A stretch of 16,234 nt of DNA from Aquimarina sp. (GTDB taxonomy: Bacteria; Bacteroidota; Bacteroidia; Flavobacteriales; Flavobacteriaceae). Below the pieces are notes generated by a model. That model was not told the origin of the DNA and ran no database searches. It saw only the letters and a program-made list of their open reading frames with translations. Both the position numbers and the translations under genes were made by a program. Each line of letters starts with the position of its first letter. Within the stretch, counting starts at the first letter, position 1. The DNA lies in contig NZVW01000149.1 of NCBI GenBank assembly GCA_002697475.1, positions 3,309 through 19,542 of the forward strand, given 5' to 3'. Shown one piece after another: positions 1 through 7,104 of the stretch.

Positions 1-345
1 ACAGGTACAAGAATATTACTACTTAATCAATGGCTTAAAATGACCATGGCGTATCCAGCTATTGTATTAATGCTTTTCCTAGTCTGTACTCACCCTATAT
101 TGTTTTTTAGCTCTACATTGGTAAGTATATTAGTTTTCTCCAGCATACAGGCCTTCTTTTATGCCAAAAAGCATAATATATCAGAATCTTTATGGGCATA
201 TCCATACAGCATATTTTATGCCTTTACACTGTTCTGGATCACTCCATATGCTATAGCTACAGCAGGTAGAGGTGGTTGGTTAACCAGAGAGTTACCAGCT
301 CAACAAGAAAGTAAAAAACAGCAAATTGTAGCCATATCCTCTTAA
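1..345 (+). CDS. C-terminal part of a probable membrane glycosyltransferase (family 2), cut by the window start
   Basis: The reading frame is open from base 1 to the TAA at 343-345, giving 114 residues with no start needed at the first internal ATG (base 40), so this is the tail of a longer gene. Three hydrophobic stretches lie at about residues 17-33, 35-53 and 68-87 of the visible part. They are followed by the motif GRGGWLTREL (89-98) and a polar, lysine-containing tail. Several transmembrane helices ending in a G-W-x-T-R motif resemble the C-terminus of processive family 2 glycosyltransferases of the hyaluronan or N-acetylglucosamine polymer synthase type. The catalytic domain lies outside the window, so the call rests on this tail alone. 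An alternative is an unrelated multi-pass membrane protein. A strong terminator follows about 100 bases downstream, so this is the last gene of its transcript. Confidence 0.5.
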   Translation, partial: TGTRILLLNQWLKMTMAYPAIVLMLFLVCTHPILFFSSTLVSILVFSSIQAFFYAKKHNISESLWAYPYSIFYAFTLFWITPYAIATAGRGGWLTRELPAQQESKKQQIVAISS

Positions 346-446
346 AATCTTACACTATATAACTCAACTGTTGAATTCACTGAATCTGGCTTTCCCCAGA
401 GTACAGCATCAGAAAATTCAATACTATTAATCAATTTTATTGCACT

Positions 447-481
447 TAAAAGCGAGGCCATCCGGTTTCGCTTTTATTTTT
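447..481 (+). terminator. Intrinsic terminator after the glycosyltransferase-like gene
   Basis: A 9-bp perfect stem (447-455 with 468-476, core AAAAGCGA / TCGCTTTT) encloses a 12-base loop and is followed by five T residues at 477-481. It sits between the gene ending at 345 and the lipoprotein gene starting near 555, in the right orientation to end the first transcript. The rest of the gap from 346 to 554 shows no other convincing element. A TAGAGTTTG near 507 only loosely resembles a Bacteroidota -7 box. Confidence 0.7.
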
Positions 482-554
482 AATGCTTTTCTAAGTTCAT
501 AATGGAATAGAGTTTGTGTTGTCGTGAAAAATGTCAATACTTAAATATTTCATT

Positions 555-1349
555 ATGAAAAAAATCTTACCTCTACTCGTTGCCGTATTATTTTATAGCT
601 GTCATAACGAATCCAACACCGATTATGAAGGAGAGCCTATTACACAAAACTTTGAAATATCAGATGATATAGCTTTTGAACAGGAAATAACAGAAAGTAA
701 AAGAAAATTAATAAAGACAGGTGAAGTTATTTTTAAAACCAAAAGTATTTCTGAAACCAGAAAGAATATGTATTCCATTATTAAGAAATATAAAGGTTAT
801 ATATCTTCTGACGAATCTGTTAATGACTCCTACAGAAAAATTAACTCTATATCCATCAGGATACCAGCAGATAAGTTTGATGATTTGCTTTATGAGGCAA
901 CAAAAGATGTCCTAAATTTTGATAAGAAAAATATAGAAGTAAAAGATATTACGGAACATTTTTTAGATATTCAAACCCGAGTCAAAACCAAAAAAGAACT
1001 CGAAAAAAGATATTTGGAACTACTACAAAAAGCTAATAATGTAAATGAAATGCTTGAAGTGGAGAAACAAATAGGTTTACTTCGTTCTGAAATTGAATCT
1101 ATGGAAGGAAAACTTAAGTATTACTCTAATCAGGTTTCCTTTTCAACCTTAAATCTGTCATTTTATGAAACTATGGACATTAAGGAAGATGGGTTCACCG
1201 ATAAATTTAAGTACAACTTTAAAAATGGTTGGAGTAATATTGTAACTTTCCTTTTATTTCTGGTAAATCTTTGGCCCTTTATTATTTTATGTATTTTAAT
1301 AATCATATTGATCAAGCATTATTTTAAAAGAAAAAGAGCTGAAAAATAA
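555..1349 (+). CDS. DUF4349 domain lipoprotein with C-terminal membrane helix
   Basis: The N-terminus, MKKILPLLVAVLFYSC, is a short lipoprotein-type signal ending at a cysteine (residue 16), so the protein is probably lipid-anchored outside the cytoplasmic membrane. The ATG at 555 is preferred because it gives this compact signal. An in-frame ATG at 531 would add eight residues (MSILKYFI) and cannot be excluded. The body, from about residue 50 to 205, is a DUF4349-type domain: a beta-rich start (GEVIFKTKSISETRKNM), a conserved IRIPADKFDDLL segment, then a long charged coiled coil (about 125-180) leading to a beta strand. A hydrophobic helix (about 230-255) and a basic tail (HYFKRKRAEK) end the protein, giving a second membrane anchor. 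The molecular function of DUF4349 proteins is not established. The gene is 11 bases upstream of the VOC gene and probably co-transcribed with it. Confidence 0.85.
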   Translation: MKKILPLLVAVLFYSCHNESNTDYEGEPITQNFEISDDIAFEQEITESKRKLIKTGEVIFKTKSISETRKNMYSIIKKYKGYISSDESVNDSYRKINSISIRIPADKFDDLLYEATKDVLNFDKKNIEVKDITEHFLDIQTRVKTKKELEKRYLELLQKANNVNEMLEVEKQIGLLRSEIESMEGKLKYYSNQVSFSTLNLSFYETMDIKEDGFTDKFKYNFKNGWSNIVTFLLFLVNLWPFIILCILIIILIKHYFKRKRAEK

Positions 1350-1360
1350 ACTTTATTACT

Positions 1361-1702
1361 ATGTCAAAAACCGCAATAAACTATATAGAATTTAAGGCTT
1401 CGAATCTAGAAGCTATTAAAAAATTTTATGCATCCTGTTTTGGTTGGAAATTTACAGATTATGGCCCTGCCTATATAGCATTTTCTGAAAGTGGCTTAGA
1501 AGGAGGTTTTGAACTTACCCAAGATGCTATTGTCAATGGTGCTTTAGTTGTTCTTTATCATACAAATTTGGAACTCATCCAAAAGATTATAGAAAACAAA
1601 GGAGGGATCATTAGTAAACCTGCTTTTTCATTTCCCGGTGGAAGGCGATTTCATTTTTTAGATCCCAGTGGTAATGAACTGGCGATATGGTCAGATCAAT
1701 AA
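1361..1702 (+). CDS. VOC superfamily (glyoxalase/bleomycin-resistance fold) protein
   Basis: This 113-residue cytoplasmic protein is one VOC domain made of two beta-alpha-beta-beta-beta modules (about 1-55 and 60-113). Typical marks are NYIEFKASNLEAIKKFYASCFGW near the start, read here as the strand plus first helix (residues 7-29), and the closing signature FHFLDPSGNELAIW (97-110). E10 and E106 sit where metal ligands often lie in this superfamily, but the usual first histidine is absent, so a glyoxalase I reaction is not supported. Many small VOC proteins have no known substrate and this one cannot be assigned a reaction. It lies between the DUF4349 gene (11 bases) and cvpA (35 bases) on the same strand, which suggests one transcript but says little about function. 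Confidence 0.85.
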   Translation: MSKTAINYIEFKASNLEAIKKFYASCFGWKFTDYGPAYIAFSESGLEGGFELTQDAIVNGALVVLYHTNLELIQKIIENKGGIISKPAFSFPGGRRFHFLDPSGNELAIWSDQ

Positions 1703-1737
1703 GGATTTGATTATATTTGAATCTCAACATACAATGC

Positions 1738-2253
1738 ATGAATTATCTTGACATCATTTTAGGCATTCTATTATTATGGGGGCTTGTAAGAGGTCTTATG
1801 AAAGGCTTATTTGTATCATTAGCTTCTCTAATAGCGTTAATAGCGGGTATATATATTGCAGTGCATTTTTCGCATATTGTGGGGGATTATCTTAAGCAAT
1901 ATGTGGATTGGCAGGAAAATGTAATCAAATTAAGTGCCTTCGCCCTCACTTTTATTTTGGTTGTGATTGGTATTTCTCTTTTAGGAAGAATCCTAACCAA
2001 GATAGCTGATTATGCGGCCTTAGGTATATTAAATAAGCTTTTAGGTGCTGTTTTTGGATTACTCAAGTTTGCTTTTATTGCAAGTGTTATACTCATGTTT
2101 GTTGATGCTATCAACGAAAAAATTACATTTATAGATAAGGAAACTAAAGATGAGTCCTTACTGTATGAGCCTGTAAGAAAGTTAGCACCAATGATACTTC
2201 CTTCCATTTTAAAGGAAGTACCTTCTGATTCTACTGAAGAAAATGAAGTTTAA
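1738..2253 (+). CDS. cvpA: CvpA family inner membrane protein
   Basis: The 171-residue protein begins MNYLDIILGILLLWGLVRGL and has four hydrophobic segments (about 3-20, 25-45, 62-82 and 98-120), followed by a polar C-terminal part. The N-terminal D-I-(I/L)-L-G-I-(L/I) and R-G-L-x-x-G pattern is the hallmark of the CvpA family, named for a protein needed for colicin V production in Escherichia coli; its general role is unknown. The ATG at 1738 is chosen over an in-frame TTG at 1717, which would add MNLNIQC and fits the family poorly. The gene is the third of a compact + strand group and ends 6 bases before the stop codon of the convergent sulP1 gene. No terminator is visible between them. Confidence 0.9.
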   Translation: MNYLDIILGILLLWGLVRGLMKGLFVSLASLIALIAGIYIAVHFSHIVGDYLKQYVDWQENVIKLSAFALTFILVVIGISLLGRILTKIADYAALGILNKLLGAVFGLLKFAFIASVILMFVDAINEKITFIDKETKDESLLYEPVRKLAPMILPSILKEVPSDSTEENEV

Positions 2254-2259
2254 AACCCA

Positions 2260-4113
2260 TTAACTTGAACGATCTTTTACAATAGCAGACATACAACTGT
2301 CAAAGTTTTGACAAATGTATTCCTCCGGAACCAGATCAGGGATGATATCAATTTTTCTCATCAAATAATCAGGTTGAGTCTGTAGCCCTATGATGTACAC
2401 CTTCTTTTCTCGCTTAATAAGATCAAAAATGATATCCTCTAATGCATAGACACCGGTTTGATCCAGATAAGGCACTAAATCCATTCTTATAACTATTTTA
2501 GAGGCTGTATCAGGGATTTGTTTAGCCATCTCCTGTAATTCACTTGTCGCTCCGAAGAAAACAGGACCATTCAGATGTTTTATAAAAATATCACGCTTTA
2601 CCTCTTCTTTAATATCCAGCTCATCGCTCCAAGGTTGTTCCTCTTCAACCTTTGTGGACATTAAACCTTTAAAAGATTCAATTCTGGATGTTTGAGCCGT
2701 TACTTCACCCATCTTTTTCATGAACATTAAAGAAGCCAGTACCAGACCAATACCTACCGCGTAAACTAAATCCCAAAAAATAGAAAGTATCATAACGATA
2801 AACATAATCGCCACTTCAAACTTAGGAATATTAGGTATGGCCTTCAATCCCTTGTAATCCATTACTCCTATCCCAACAGTAATTAAAATACCCGCCAATA
2901 CCGCAGCTGGTATCTGAGAAGCAACAGGGCCTAATGCAAGCAATACAATAAGCAATAATAATCCGGCAATCATTCCTGATAGTTTGGATTTACCCCCTGC
3001 ATTAATATTAACAACGGTTCTTATCGTGGCTCCAGCACCCGGTAGTCCGCCAAAAATAGCTGCAATAGTATTTCCTATGCCCTGTCCCACTAATTCCTTA
3101 TTGGGATTATGTTTTGTTTTTGTCATATTATCAGCAATCACAGAAGTCAATAAAGAATCAATAGCTCCTAAAAAGGATAGTGATAATGCTGTCAAAATAT
3201 ATGGAGAAACGGAACCCCAACTAAAATTCGTGAAAATAGAAAGGTTAATCTCAGGAAAACCCGAGGGTATTTCCTGAATAGGTCTGTAATTTAAACCAAA
3301 CCCATAGGCCACACCAGAAACTACCAGAAGCGCTACTAAAGTACTGGGTACGGCTGTGGTTATTTTTTTAAAACCAAAAATGATAATAATTGTAGCTAAA
3401 CACAATAGTAGCTCTAACATATTAATATTATTGATAGCTCTAGGTATACTTTTAATAGCTCCTAATACCCCTGAAGATTTAGAAGCTGCAATGGCCTTTG
3501 CTTCTTTTTCAATTTCCGAGTCATTGATTGCATTTATGTTATTTACAGTAGTACTAAAATTATGCAGTGTTAAAGTCCCCTTATCTATGTCTTCATTTAT
3601 CGTCTTCTCTAAAATTGCCTGTTCAGCTTGCGCTTTAAATGTAGAAATATATGCTGTGTCCTCTTTAGGATAGTATCCTAAGGCAGGTAAGATTTGAGTA
3701 ATCAGAATCATCACTCCAATAGCCGTCATAAATCCTGATATAACAGGATAAGGTATATACTTAATATATTTTCCTAAACCTACTGCCCCCAGACCCATTT
3801 GGAATATTCCTGCTAACAGAAAAACTGTTAGGATTGCTGGTAGTGCTTCTTCAACGTTACCGTTAAAAGCAGCAATAAGTCCAGAAATTACCACCATACT
3901 CACCGCTGTCATTGGCGCTGTAGGTCCGGAAATTTGTGTGCTCGTACCTCCAAAAAGAGCCGCAAAAAAACCAATAAATATAGCACCATATAAGCCAGCG
4001 CTTGGGCCTAGACCAGAAGAAACTCCAAAGGCCAATGCTAATGGAAGTGCCACAATACCCGCAGTAAGACCACCAAATGCATCACCTTTAATATTAGAGA
4101 ATAAGTTTTTCAT
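2260..4113 (-). CDS. SulP family anion transporter with STAS domain, BicA-like (probable Na+/HCO3- symporter)
   Basis: The 617-residue protein has an N-terminal SulP membrane domain (about 8-465) and a cytoplasmic STAS domain (about 505-612). The start shows the SulP pattern GDAFGGLTAG, LGPSAGLYGA and STQISGPTAPMT. From my recollection of cyanobacterial BicA, its sodium site D258/T262/G300-A301-T302 lines up with D319/T323 and G361-A362-T363 here, with the same spacing of 42 between the aspartate and the first glycine. BicA T69 matches T65. This supports bicarbonate as substrate, although sulfate cannot be excluded from sequence. Between the helices there is an extra polar stretch (about 150-230) absent from BicA. 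In the STAS domain the usual D-S-S/T-G loop reads DQTG (551-554). The gene follows can but a terminator separates them. AAAGG lies just upstream of the ATG. Confidence 0.88.
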   Translation of the reverse strand: MKNLFSNIKGDAFGGLTAGIVALPLALAFGVSSGLGPSAGLYGAIFIGFFAALFGGTSTQISGPTAPMTAVSMVVISGLIAAFNGNVEEALPAILTVFLLAGIFQMGLGAVGLGKYIKYIPYPVISGFMTAIGVMILITQILPALGYYPKEDTAYISTFKAQAEQAILEKTINEDIDKGTLTLHNFSTTVNNINAINDSEIEKEAKAIAASKSSGVLGAIKSIPRAINNINMLELLLCLATIIIIFGFKKITTAVPSTLVALLVVSGVAYGFGLNYRPIQEIPSGFPEINLSIFTNFSWGSVSPYILTALSLSFLGAIDSLLTSVIADNMTKTKHNPNKELVGQGIGNTIAAIFGGLPGAGATIRTVVNINAGGKSKLSGMIAGLLLLIVLLALGPVASQIPAAVLAGILITVGIGVMDYKGLKAIPNIPKFEVAIMFIVMILSIFWDLVYAVGIGLVLASLMFMKKMGEVTAQTSRIESFKGLMSTKVEEEQPWSDELDIKEEVKRDIFIKHLNGPVFFGATSELQEMAKQIPDTASKIVIRMDLVPYLDQTGVYALEDIIFDLIKREKKVYIIGLQTQPDYLMRKIDIIPDLVPEEYICQNFDSCMSAIVKDRSS

Positions 4114-4155
4114 ATACCTTTTGATTCGTGTTTAGTATGTGCAAGATATATCTTT

Positions 4156-4191
4156 AAAAATAAAAACCGATACTCTACAAATACCGGTTTT
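4156..4191 (-). terminator. Probable intrinsic terminator between can and sulP1
   Basis: On the - strand a 7-bp perfect stem (AAAACCG at one arm, CGGTTTT at the other; + coordinates 4163-4169 and 4185-4191), extended inward by two pairs after one mismatch, is followed by a T-rich run (TATTTTT). It lies about 25 bases after the can stop codon and 50 bases before the sulP1 start. It would therefore end or weaken the can transcript and leave sulP1 needing its own promoter. No exact TAnnTTTG box was found between the hairpin and sulP1. Confidence 0.55.
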
Positions 4192-4216
4192 AAAATTTAT
4201 AGATGAGATTCATTTA

Positions 4217-4843
4217 TTAAAAGAAAGTTACGCTTCCATCACTAATGTCATACATACCTCCTACAATTTTTATCTCTTTATTTTCCTCCATTTCTTGTAA
4301 CACATGACTTTTCGTTCTGATATTATCGATTGCCATTTTTACATTTTGAACCGCAACATTATCCACAAAATCAAGGTTCTGAGAATTTCTTAGACTTGCG
4401 TCCTTAGGTTCATCTACCGCCTGCACAGCCGGCTTAATCTTAGCCAACATACTGGTTAAATTGCCAAGCTTAGCATCATCACATGCTCCCTTTATGGCTC
4501 CACAACTAGTATGTCCTAATACTACTATAAGCTTAGTTCCTGCAAGTTTACTTGCAAATTCCATACTCCCCAATATATCCTTATTCACAAAATTACCGGC
4601 TATCCTGACACTAAAAATATCACCAAGCCCTTGATCAAATACAAGCTCTGCAGATACTCTAGAATCAATACAGCTTAAAATGGTTGCAAAAGGAAACTGA
4701 CCGTCTCTAGTCTCGTTTACCTGCTCTAATAAATTACGGTTAGCCTTCAGATTATTTTGAAATCTTTCATTTCCTTCTCTTAAAAACTGAAGTGCTTTAT
4801 CTGGTGTCATGGTGGCTTGAGTCTCTTTAGTATGTGCTTTCAT
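4217..4843 (-). CDS. can: Beta-class carbonic anhydrase
   Basis: The 208-residue enzyme interconverts CO2 and bicarbonate in the cytoplasm, since no signal peptide is visible. The beta-class zinc ligands are all present: C58 in SCIDSR, H111 and C114 in GHTSCGA. The catalytic pair D60/R62 is also there. Conserved surrounding blocks include FATILSCIDSR, FSVRIAGNF and a C-terminal GGMYDISDG. Length is usual for the family. The ATG at 4843 gives MKAHTKETQA before the first conserved helix; M12 is a possible shorter start. The gene sits between two SulP transporter genes on the same strand, 143 bases after sulP2. That arrangement fits supply or trapping of bicarbonate taken up by SulP proteins. 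Its own promoter is predicted at 4941-4971. Confidence 0.93.
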   Translation of the reverse strand: MKAHTKETQATMTPDKALQFLREGNERFQNNLKANRNLLEQVNETRDGQFPFATILSCIDSRVSAELVFDQGLGDIFSVRIAGNFVNKDILGSMEFASKLAGTKLIVVLGHTSCGAIKGACDDAKLGNLTSMLAKIKPAVQAVDEPKDASLRNSQNLDFVDNVAVQNVKMAIDNIRTKSHVLQEMEENKEIKIVGGMYDISDGSVTFF

Positions 4844-4940
4844 TTTTATATTTTTATGTCTAGATCGTCAGATATCTAAATCTAATATCATTTCTAGCTT
4901 ATACCATCTAGGTTGCCAGCACGATTTAGTTTATAAATGA

Positions 4941-4971
4941 CAAATCTAATTAGAATTAATTCGTTTTCAAC
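4941..4971 (-). promoter_or_regulatory. Predicted Bacteroidota-type promoter of can
   Basis: Read on the - strand, GTTG (+ coordinates 4968-4971) is followed after exactly 19 bases by TAGATTTG (4941-4948). This fits the Bacteroidota sigma consensus TTTG / TAnnTTTG with normal spacing. Transcription would start near 4934, leaving a leader of roughly 90 bases before the can ATG. The box lies between the sulP2 stop and can, so can need not depend on sulP2 transcription. Confidence 0.5.
4945..4962. repeat. Two overlapping 10-bp perfect palindromes in the can promoter
   Basis: TCTAATTAGA (4945-4954) and GAATTAATTC (4953-4962) are each perfect palindromes and share two bases. They fill most of the spacer of the predicted can promoter and touch its -7 box. 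This is a plausible place for a repressor or activator to bind, but the region is very AT-rich and chance is a serious alternative. Confidence 0.4.
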
Positions 4972-4986
4972 TTTTTTGACCAAATA

Positions 4987-6576
4987 TTAAACCTTAGGTC
5001 TAAGTGTAAAAAATTCCATGTAATTATCAGGATTTTTTACAGTTCCTCTTTCTGAAACTAAAGTGATATCAATGTTTCGATTTCTAGCCTTTTCAGAAAA
5101 ATCTTCTAATATTTCTATAATATCATGATCTAAATAGCGTGTATTTCTTACGTCAAGAGTTAAGTTTGCATTTTCAGGAATACTATCCAACTCCTTTAAT
5201 ATAGCGCCTTTATTAAAAAATGTAACTTCTTCTGCTAATGTCATTTTGATACGTTCCACACCATCAACCTTTTCTTCAATATGAAGAAAATGTGAATTCT
5301 GGTAACTTTTGATTAAGATGACTACAATTCCAACTGCCAATCCAAGTGCTATACCAATTAAAAGATCAGTAAATACAATTCCGACTACAGTTACAGTAAA
5401 AGGAATAAATTGTTTCCATCCTAAGCTGTACATCTTCTTAAACAATGAGGGTTTAGCCAGCTTATAACCTACGATGAATAATATAGCTGCTAAAACAGAT
5501 AATGGGATTTTATTTAACAAGGTAGGTATTAAGATTACTGAAATTAATAATAAGAACCCGTGAACTATGGCTGATAATTTGGTTTTACCACCAGATTGAA
5601 TATTAGCAGAACTACGCACAATTACCTGGGTGATTGGAAGTCCTCCTATTAATCCAGAAATAATATTTCCTGTTCCCTGCGCTAATAGCTCTCTGTTTGT
5701 AGGAGTAACTCTCTTTTCGGGATCTAATTTATCTGTAGCTTCGACACACAGCAAGGTTTCTAAACTTGCCACTAAAGCAATGGTAAATGCGGTAATCCAT
5801 ATCTGAGGATTTCCAATTACGGAAAAATTAGGAAAACTAAACTGATTAATAAAAGATGATGCATCCTCTGGAACCGGTACGCTAACCAAATGATCTTTAG
5901 TAATCATGATACTGGTTTCTTTCGTAAAGAGATAAAATAGAATACCCAAAACCACTACGACTAAGGGTCCCTGTACCAATTCAAAAAATCTTCCTTTCTT
6001 AGAAAGTACATTACTCCATAAAACTAATATCACCAAAGCTGAGATTGCTATTATAGTAGCCCCAACACTGATGTTACCACTAATAATAGCATTGATAGTT
6101 TTTAAAAGTTCTGTAATTGTATTTTCGCCATCAACTTGTAAGAAAGCCCAATCTCCTTCAGGATCTTCATCAAGTCCAAAAAAGTGAGGAATCTGCTTCA
6201 AAATAATGATAATACCAATACCGGTCAGCATTCCTTTAATAACTGAAGAAGGAAAATAATAACCTATAATACCAGCTCTTAAAACTCCGAACAATATTTG
6301 TATTACGCCTCCAAGAACGACAGCTACCAGAAAATTTTCGAAACCTCCAAGGGTTCCTATCGCAGTAAGCACTATAGCTGCTAAGCCTGCCGCTGGTCCA
6401 CTTACACCTATCTGAGATCCACTAAGTGCTCCTACTACTATACCTCCGATTATACCGGCAATTAAGCCTGAAAATAACGGTGCACCACTTGCCAACGCAA
6501 TACCTAAACAAAGTGGTAATGCAACAAAAAATACTACAACACTTGCAGGTAAGTCATTTTTTAAATTTTTAAACAT
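4987..6576 (-). CDS. SulP family anion transporter with STAS domain, carbonic-anhydrase-associated type
   Basis: This 529-residue SulP protein has a membrane domain (about 8-425) and a C-terminal STAS domain (about 432-525). Typical SulP blocks are LPLCLGIALASGAPLFSG near the N-terminus, VSGPAAGLAAIV (58-69), SLETLLCVEATDKLDP (271-286), ELLAQGTGN (296-304) and GGLPITQVIVRSSANI (311-326). At the positions of the BicA sodium ligands it has E273 and C277 instead of D and T, and the G-A-T triplet is replaced by sequence around I315-T316-Q317. It is thus a different subtype from its neighbour SulP1. This subtype is known for gene neighbours or fusions with carbonic anhydrase, and can follows it here. 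Bicarbonate or another small anion is the likely substrate; direct proof is not possible from sequence. The STAS loop reads YLDHDIIE rather than D-S-S/T-G. Confidence 0.87.
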   Translation of the reverse strand: MFKNLKNDLPASVVVFFVALPLCLGIALASGAPLFSGLIAGIIGGIVVGALSGSQIGVSGPAAGLAAIVLTAIGTLGGFENFLVAVVLGGVIQILFGVLRAGIIGYYFPSSVIKGMLTGIGIIIILKQIPHFFGLDEDPEGDWAFLQVDGENTITELLKTINAIISGNISVGATIIAISALVILVLWSNVLSKKGRFFELVQGPLVVVVLGILFYLFTKETSIMITKDHLVSVPVPEDASSFINQFSFPNFSVIGNPQIWITAFTIALVASLETLLCVEATDKLDPEKRVTPTNRELLAQGTGNIISGLIGGLPITQVIVRSSANIQSGGKTKLSAIVHGFLLLISVILIPTLLNKIPLSVLAAILFIVGYKLAKPSLFKKMYSLGWKQFIPFTVTVVGIVFTDLLIGIALGLAVGIVVILIKSYQNSHFLHIEEKVDGVERIKMTLAEEVTFFNKGAILKELDSIPENANLTLDVRNTRYLDHDIIEILEDFSEKARNRNIDITLVSERGTVKNPDNYMEFFTLRPKV

Positions 6577-6602
6577 AGCAATAAGAAATAAATAGATTTA
6601 AG

Positions 6603-6628
6603 TTCAATTGGTTAGTATAACCATTGAA
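6603..6628. repeat. Hairpin/inverted repeat 27 bases upstream of sulP2
   Basis: A near-perfect inverted repeat forms 11 base pairs (TTCAAT/ATTGAA and GGTTA/TAACC) with one bulged base and a 3-base loop. On the - strand it lies between the end of the small membrane protein gene (6701) and the sulP2 start (6576). It is not followed by a clear T run on that strand, so it is a poor terminator. It could be an operator or a leader hairpin of sulP2 mRNA. The rest of this 124-base gap shows only a weak promoter-like TAAATTTTG (- strand, 6661-6669). Confidence 0.5.
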
Positions 6629-6700
6629 TTGTATTTTTAAGAAAGGATATTAAGAGCTACCAAAATTTATATGCTCCTAGTACTTCATTGGAAATGTAGT

Positions 6701-7024
6701 TTAGCTAATTTCTGGAGGAGGTGTAGAGTACTCCAGGTATATTAGGATTCCAGAAAATCTCTTATCCGGATAAGAATGAATATTTATGTCATTAACTTCA
6801 ACAATTCCACTACTATAAAATTGAGAAATCTTATCCGTCTCTTTGATGTCCTCTATTTCTGAACCTTCTTTTTCGGAAGATTCAGAATTTTCCTCTATCT
6901 CTTCCATTACCAAAGCAAAATTATCATTGGTATAAAATGACACTAGCTCAAGTCCAAAATTGGCCATGCTAATTACAACGCCAGTTATGACTAAAAGTTT
7001 TGCTATTTTTTGTTTAGAGTTCAA
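6701..7024 (-). CDS. Small single-pass membrane protein of unknown function
   Basis: I do not recognise a named family. The 107-residue product has a basic N-terminus (MNSKQKIAK), one hydrophobic helix (about 10-28), then an acidic stretch rich in Glu and Ser (about 40-66) and a C-terminal part ending YSTPPPEIS. The helix with positive residues before it predicts the rest lies outside the cytoplasmic membrane. The start is TTG at 7024: an in-frame stop lies three codons upstream, and the first ATG (M20) would cut off most of the helix. Small flavobacterial proteins with one helix, an acidic middle and a proline-rich end are familiar to me, which supports a real gene, but without a function. 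It lies 80 bases after batE and 124 bases before sulP2, with a possible promoter at 7045-7052. Confidence 0.65.
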   Translation of the reverse strand: MNSKQKIAKLLVITGVVISMANFGLELVSFYTNDNFALVMEEIEENSESSEKEGSEIEDIKETDKISQFYSSGIVEVNDINIHSYPDKRFSGILIYLEYSTPPPEIS

Positions 7025-7044
7025 ATTTATTTAACACTTTGAAA

Positions 7045-7052
7045 CAAAAATA
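7045..7052 (-). promoter_or_regulatory. Possible -7 box for the small membrane protein gene
   Basis: TATTTTTG on the - strand matches TAnnTTTG and would place the transcription start about 14 bases before the TTG codon. The only TTTG upstream is 13 bases away (7066-7069 on the + strand as CAAA), too close for the usual 19-21 base spacing, so the call is weak. Confidence 0.3.
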
Positions 7053-7104
7053 AAAGTATTACTTTCAAAAAGCGTTAAATGCGTTGTAAATTTTTTAACT
7101 TTTG

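Noticed and set aside
531..554. Upstream in-frame ATG for the DUF4349 lipoprotein
   Set aside because: The start at 555 gives a standard short lipoprotein signal (MKK... to Cys16). The longer form places extra residues before it without better translation signals. It remains possible.
1361..1702. Assignment of the VOC protein as glyoxalase I or an antibiotic-resistance protein
   Set aside because: The usual first metal-binding histidine is missing and no substrate-specific signature is visible.
2984..4135. Several + strand frames of 65-105 codons opposite sulP1
   Set aside because: All are antisense to the conserved SulP coding sequence, with no recognisable domain or start signal.
2260..6576. 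Carboxysome or full CO2-concentrating mechanism
   Set aside because: No shell protein, RuBisCO or related regulator is present; only transporters and one carbonic anhydrase are seen.
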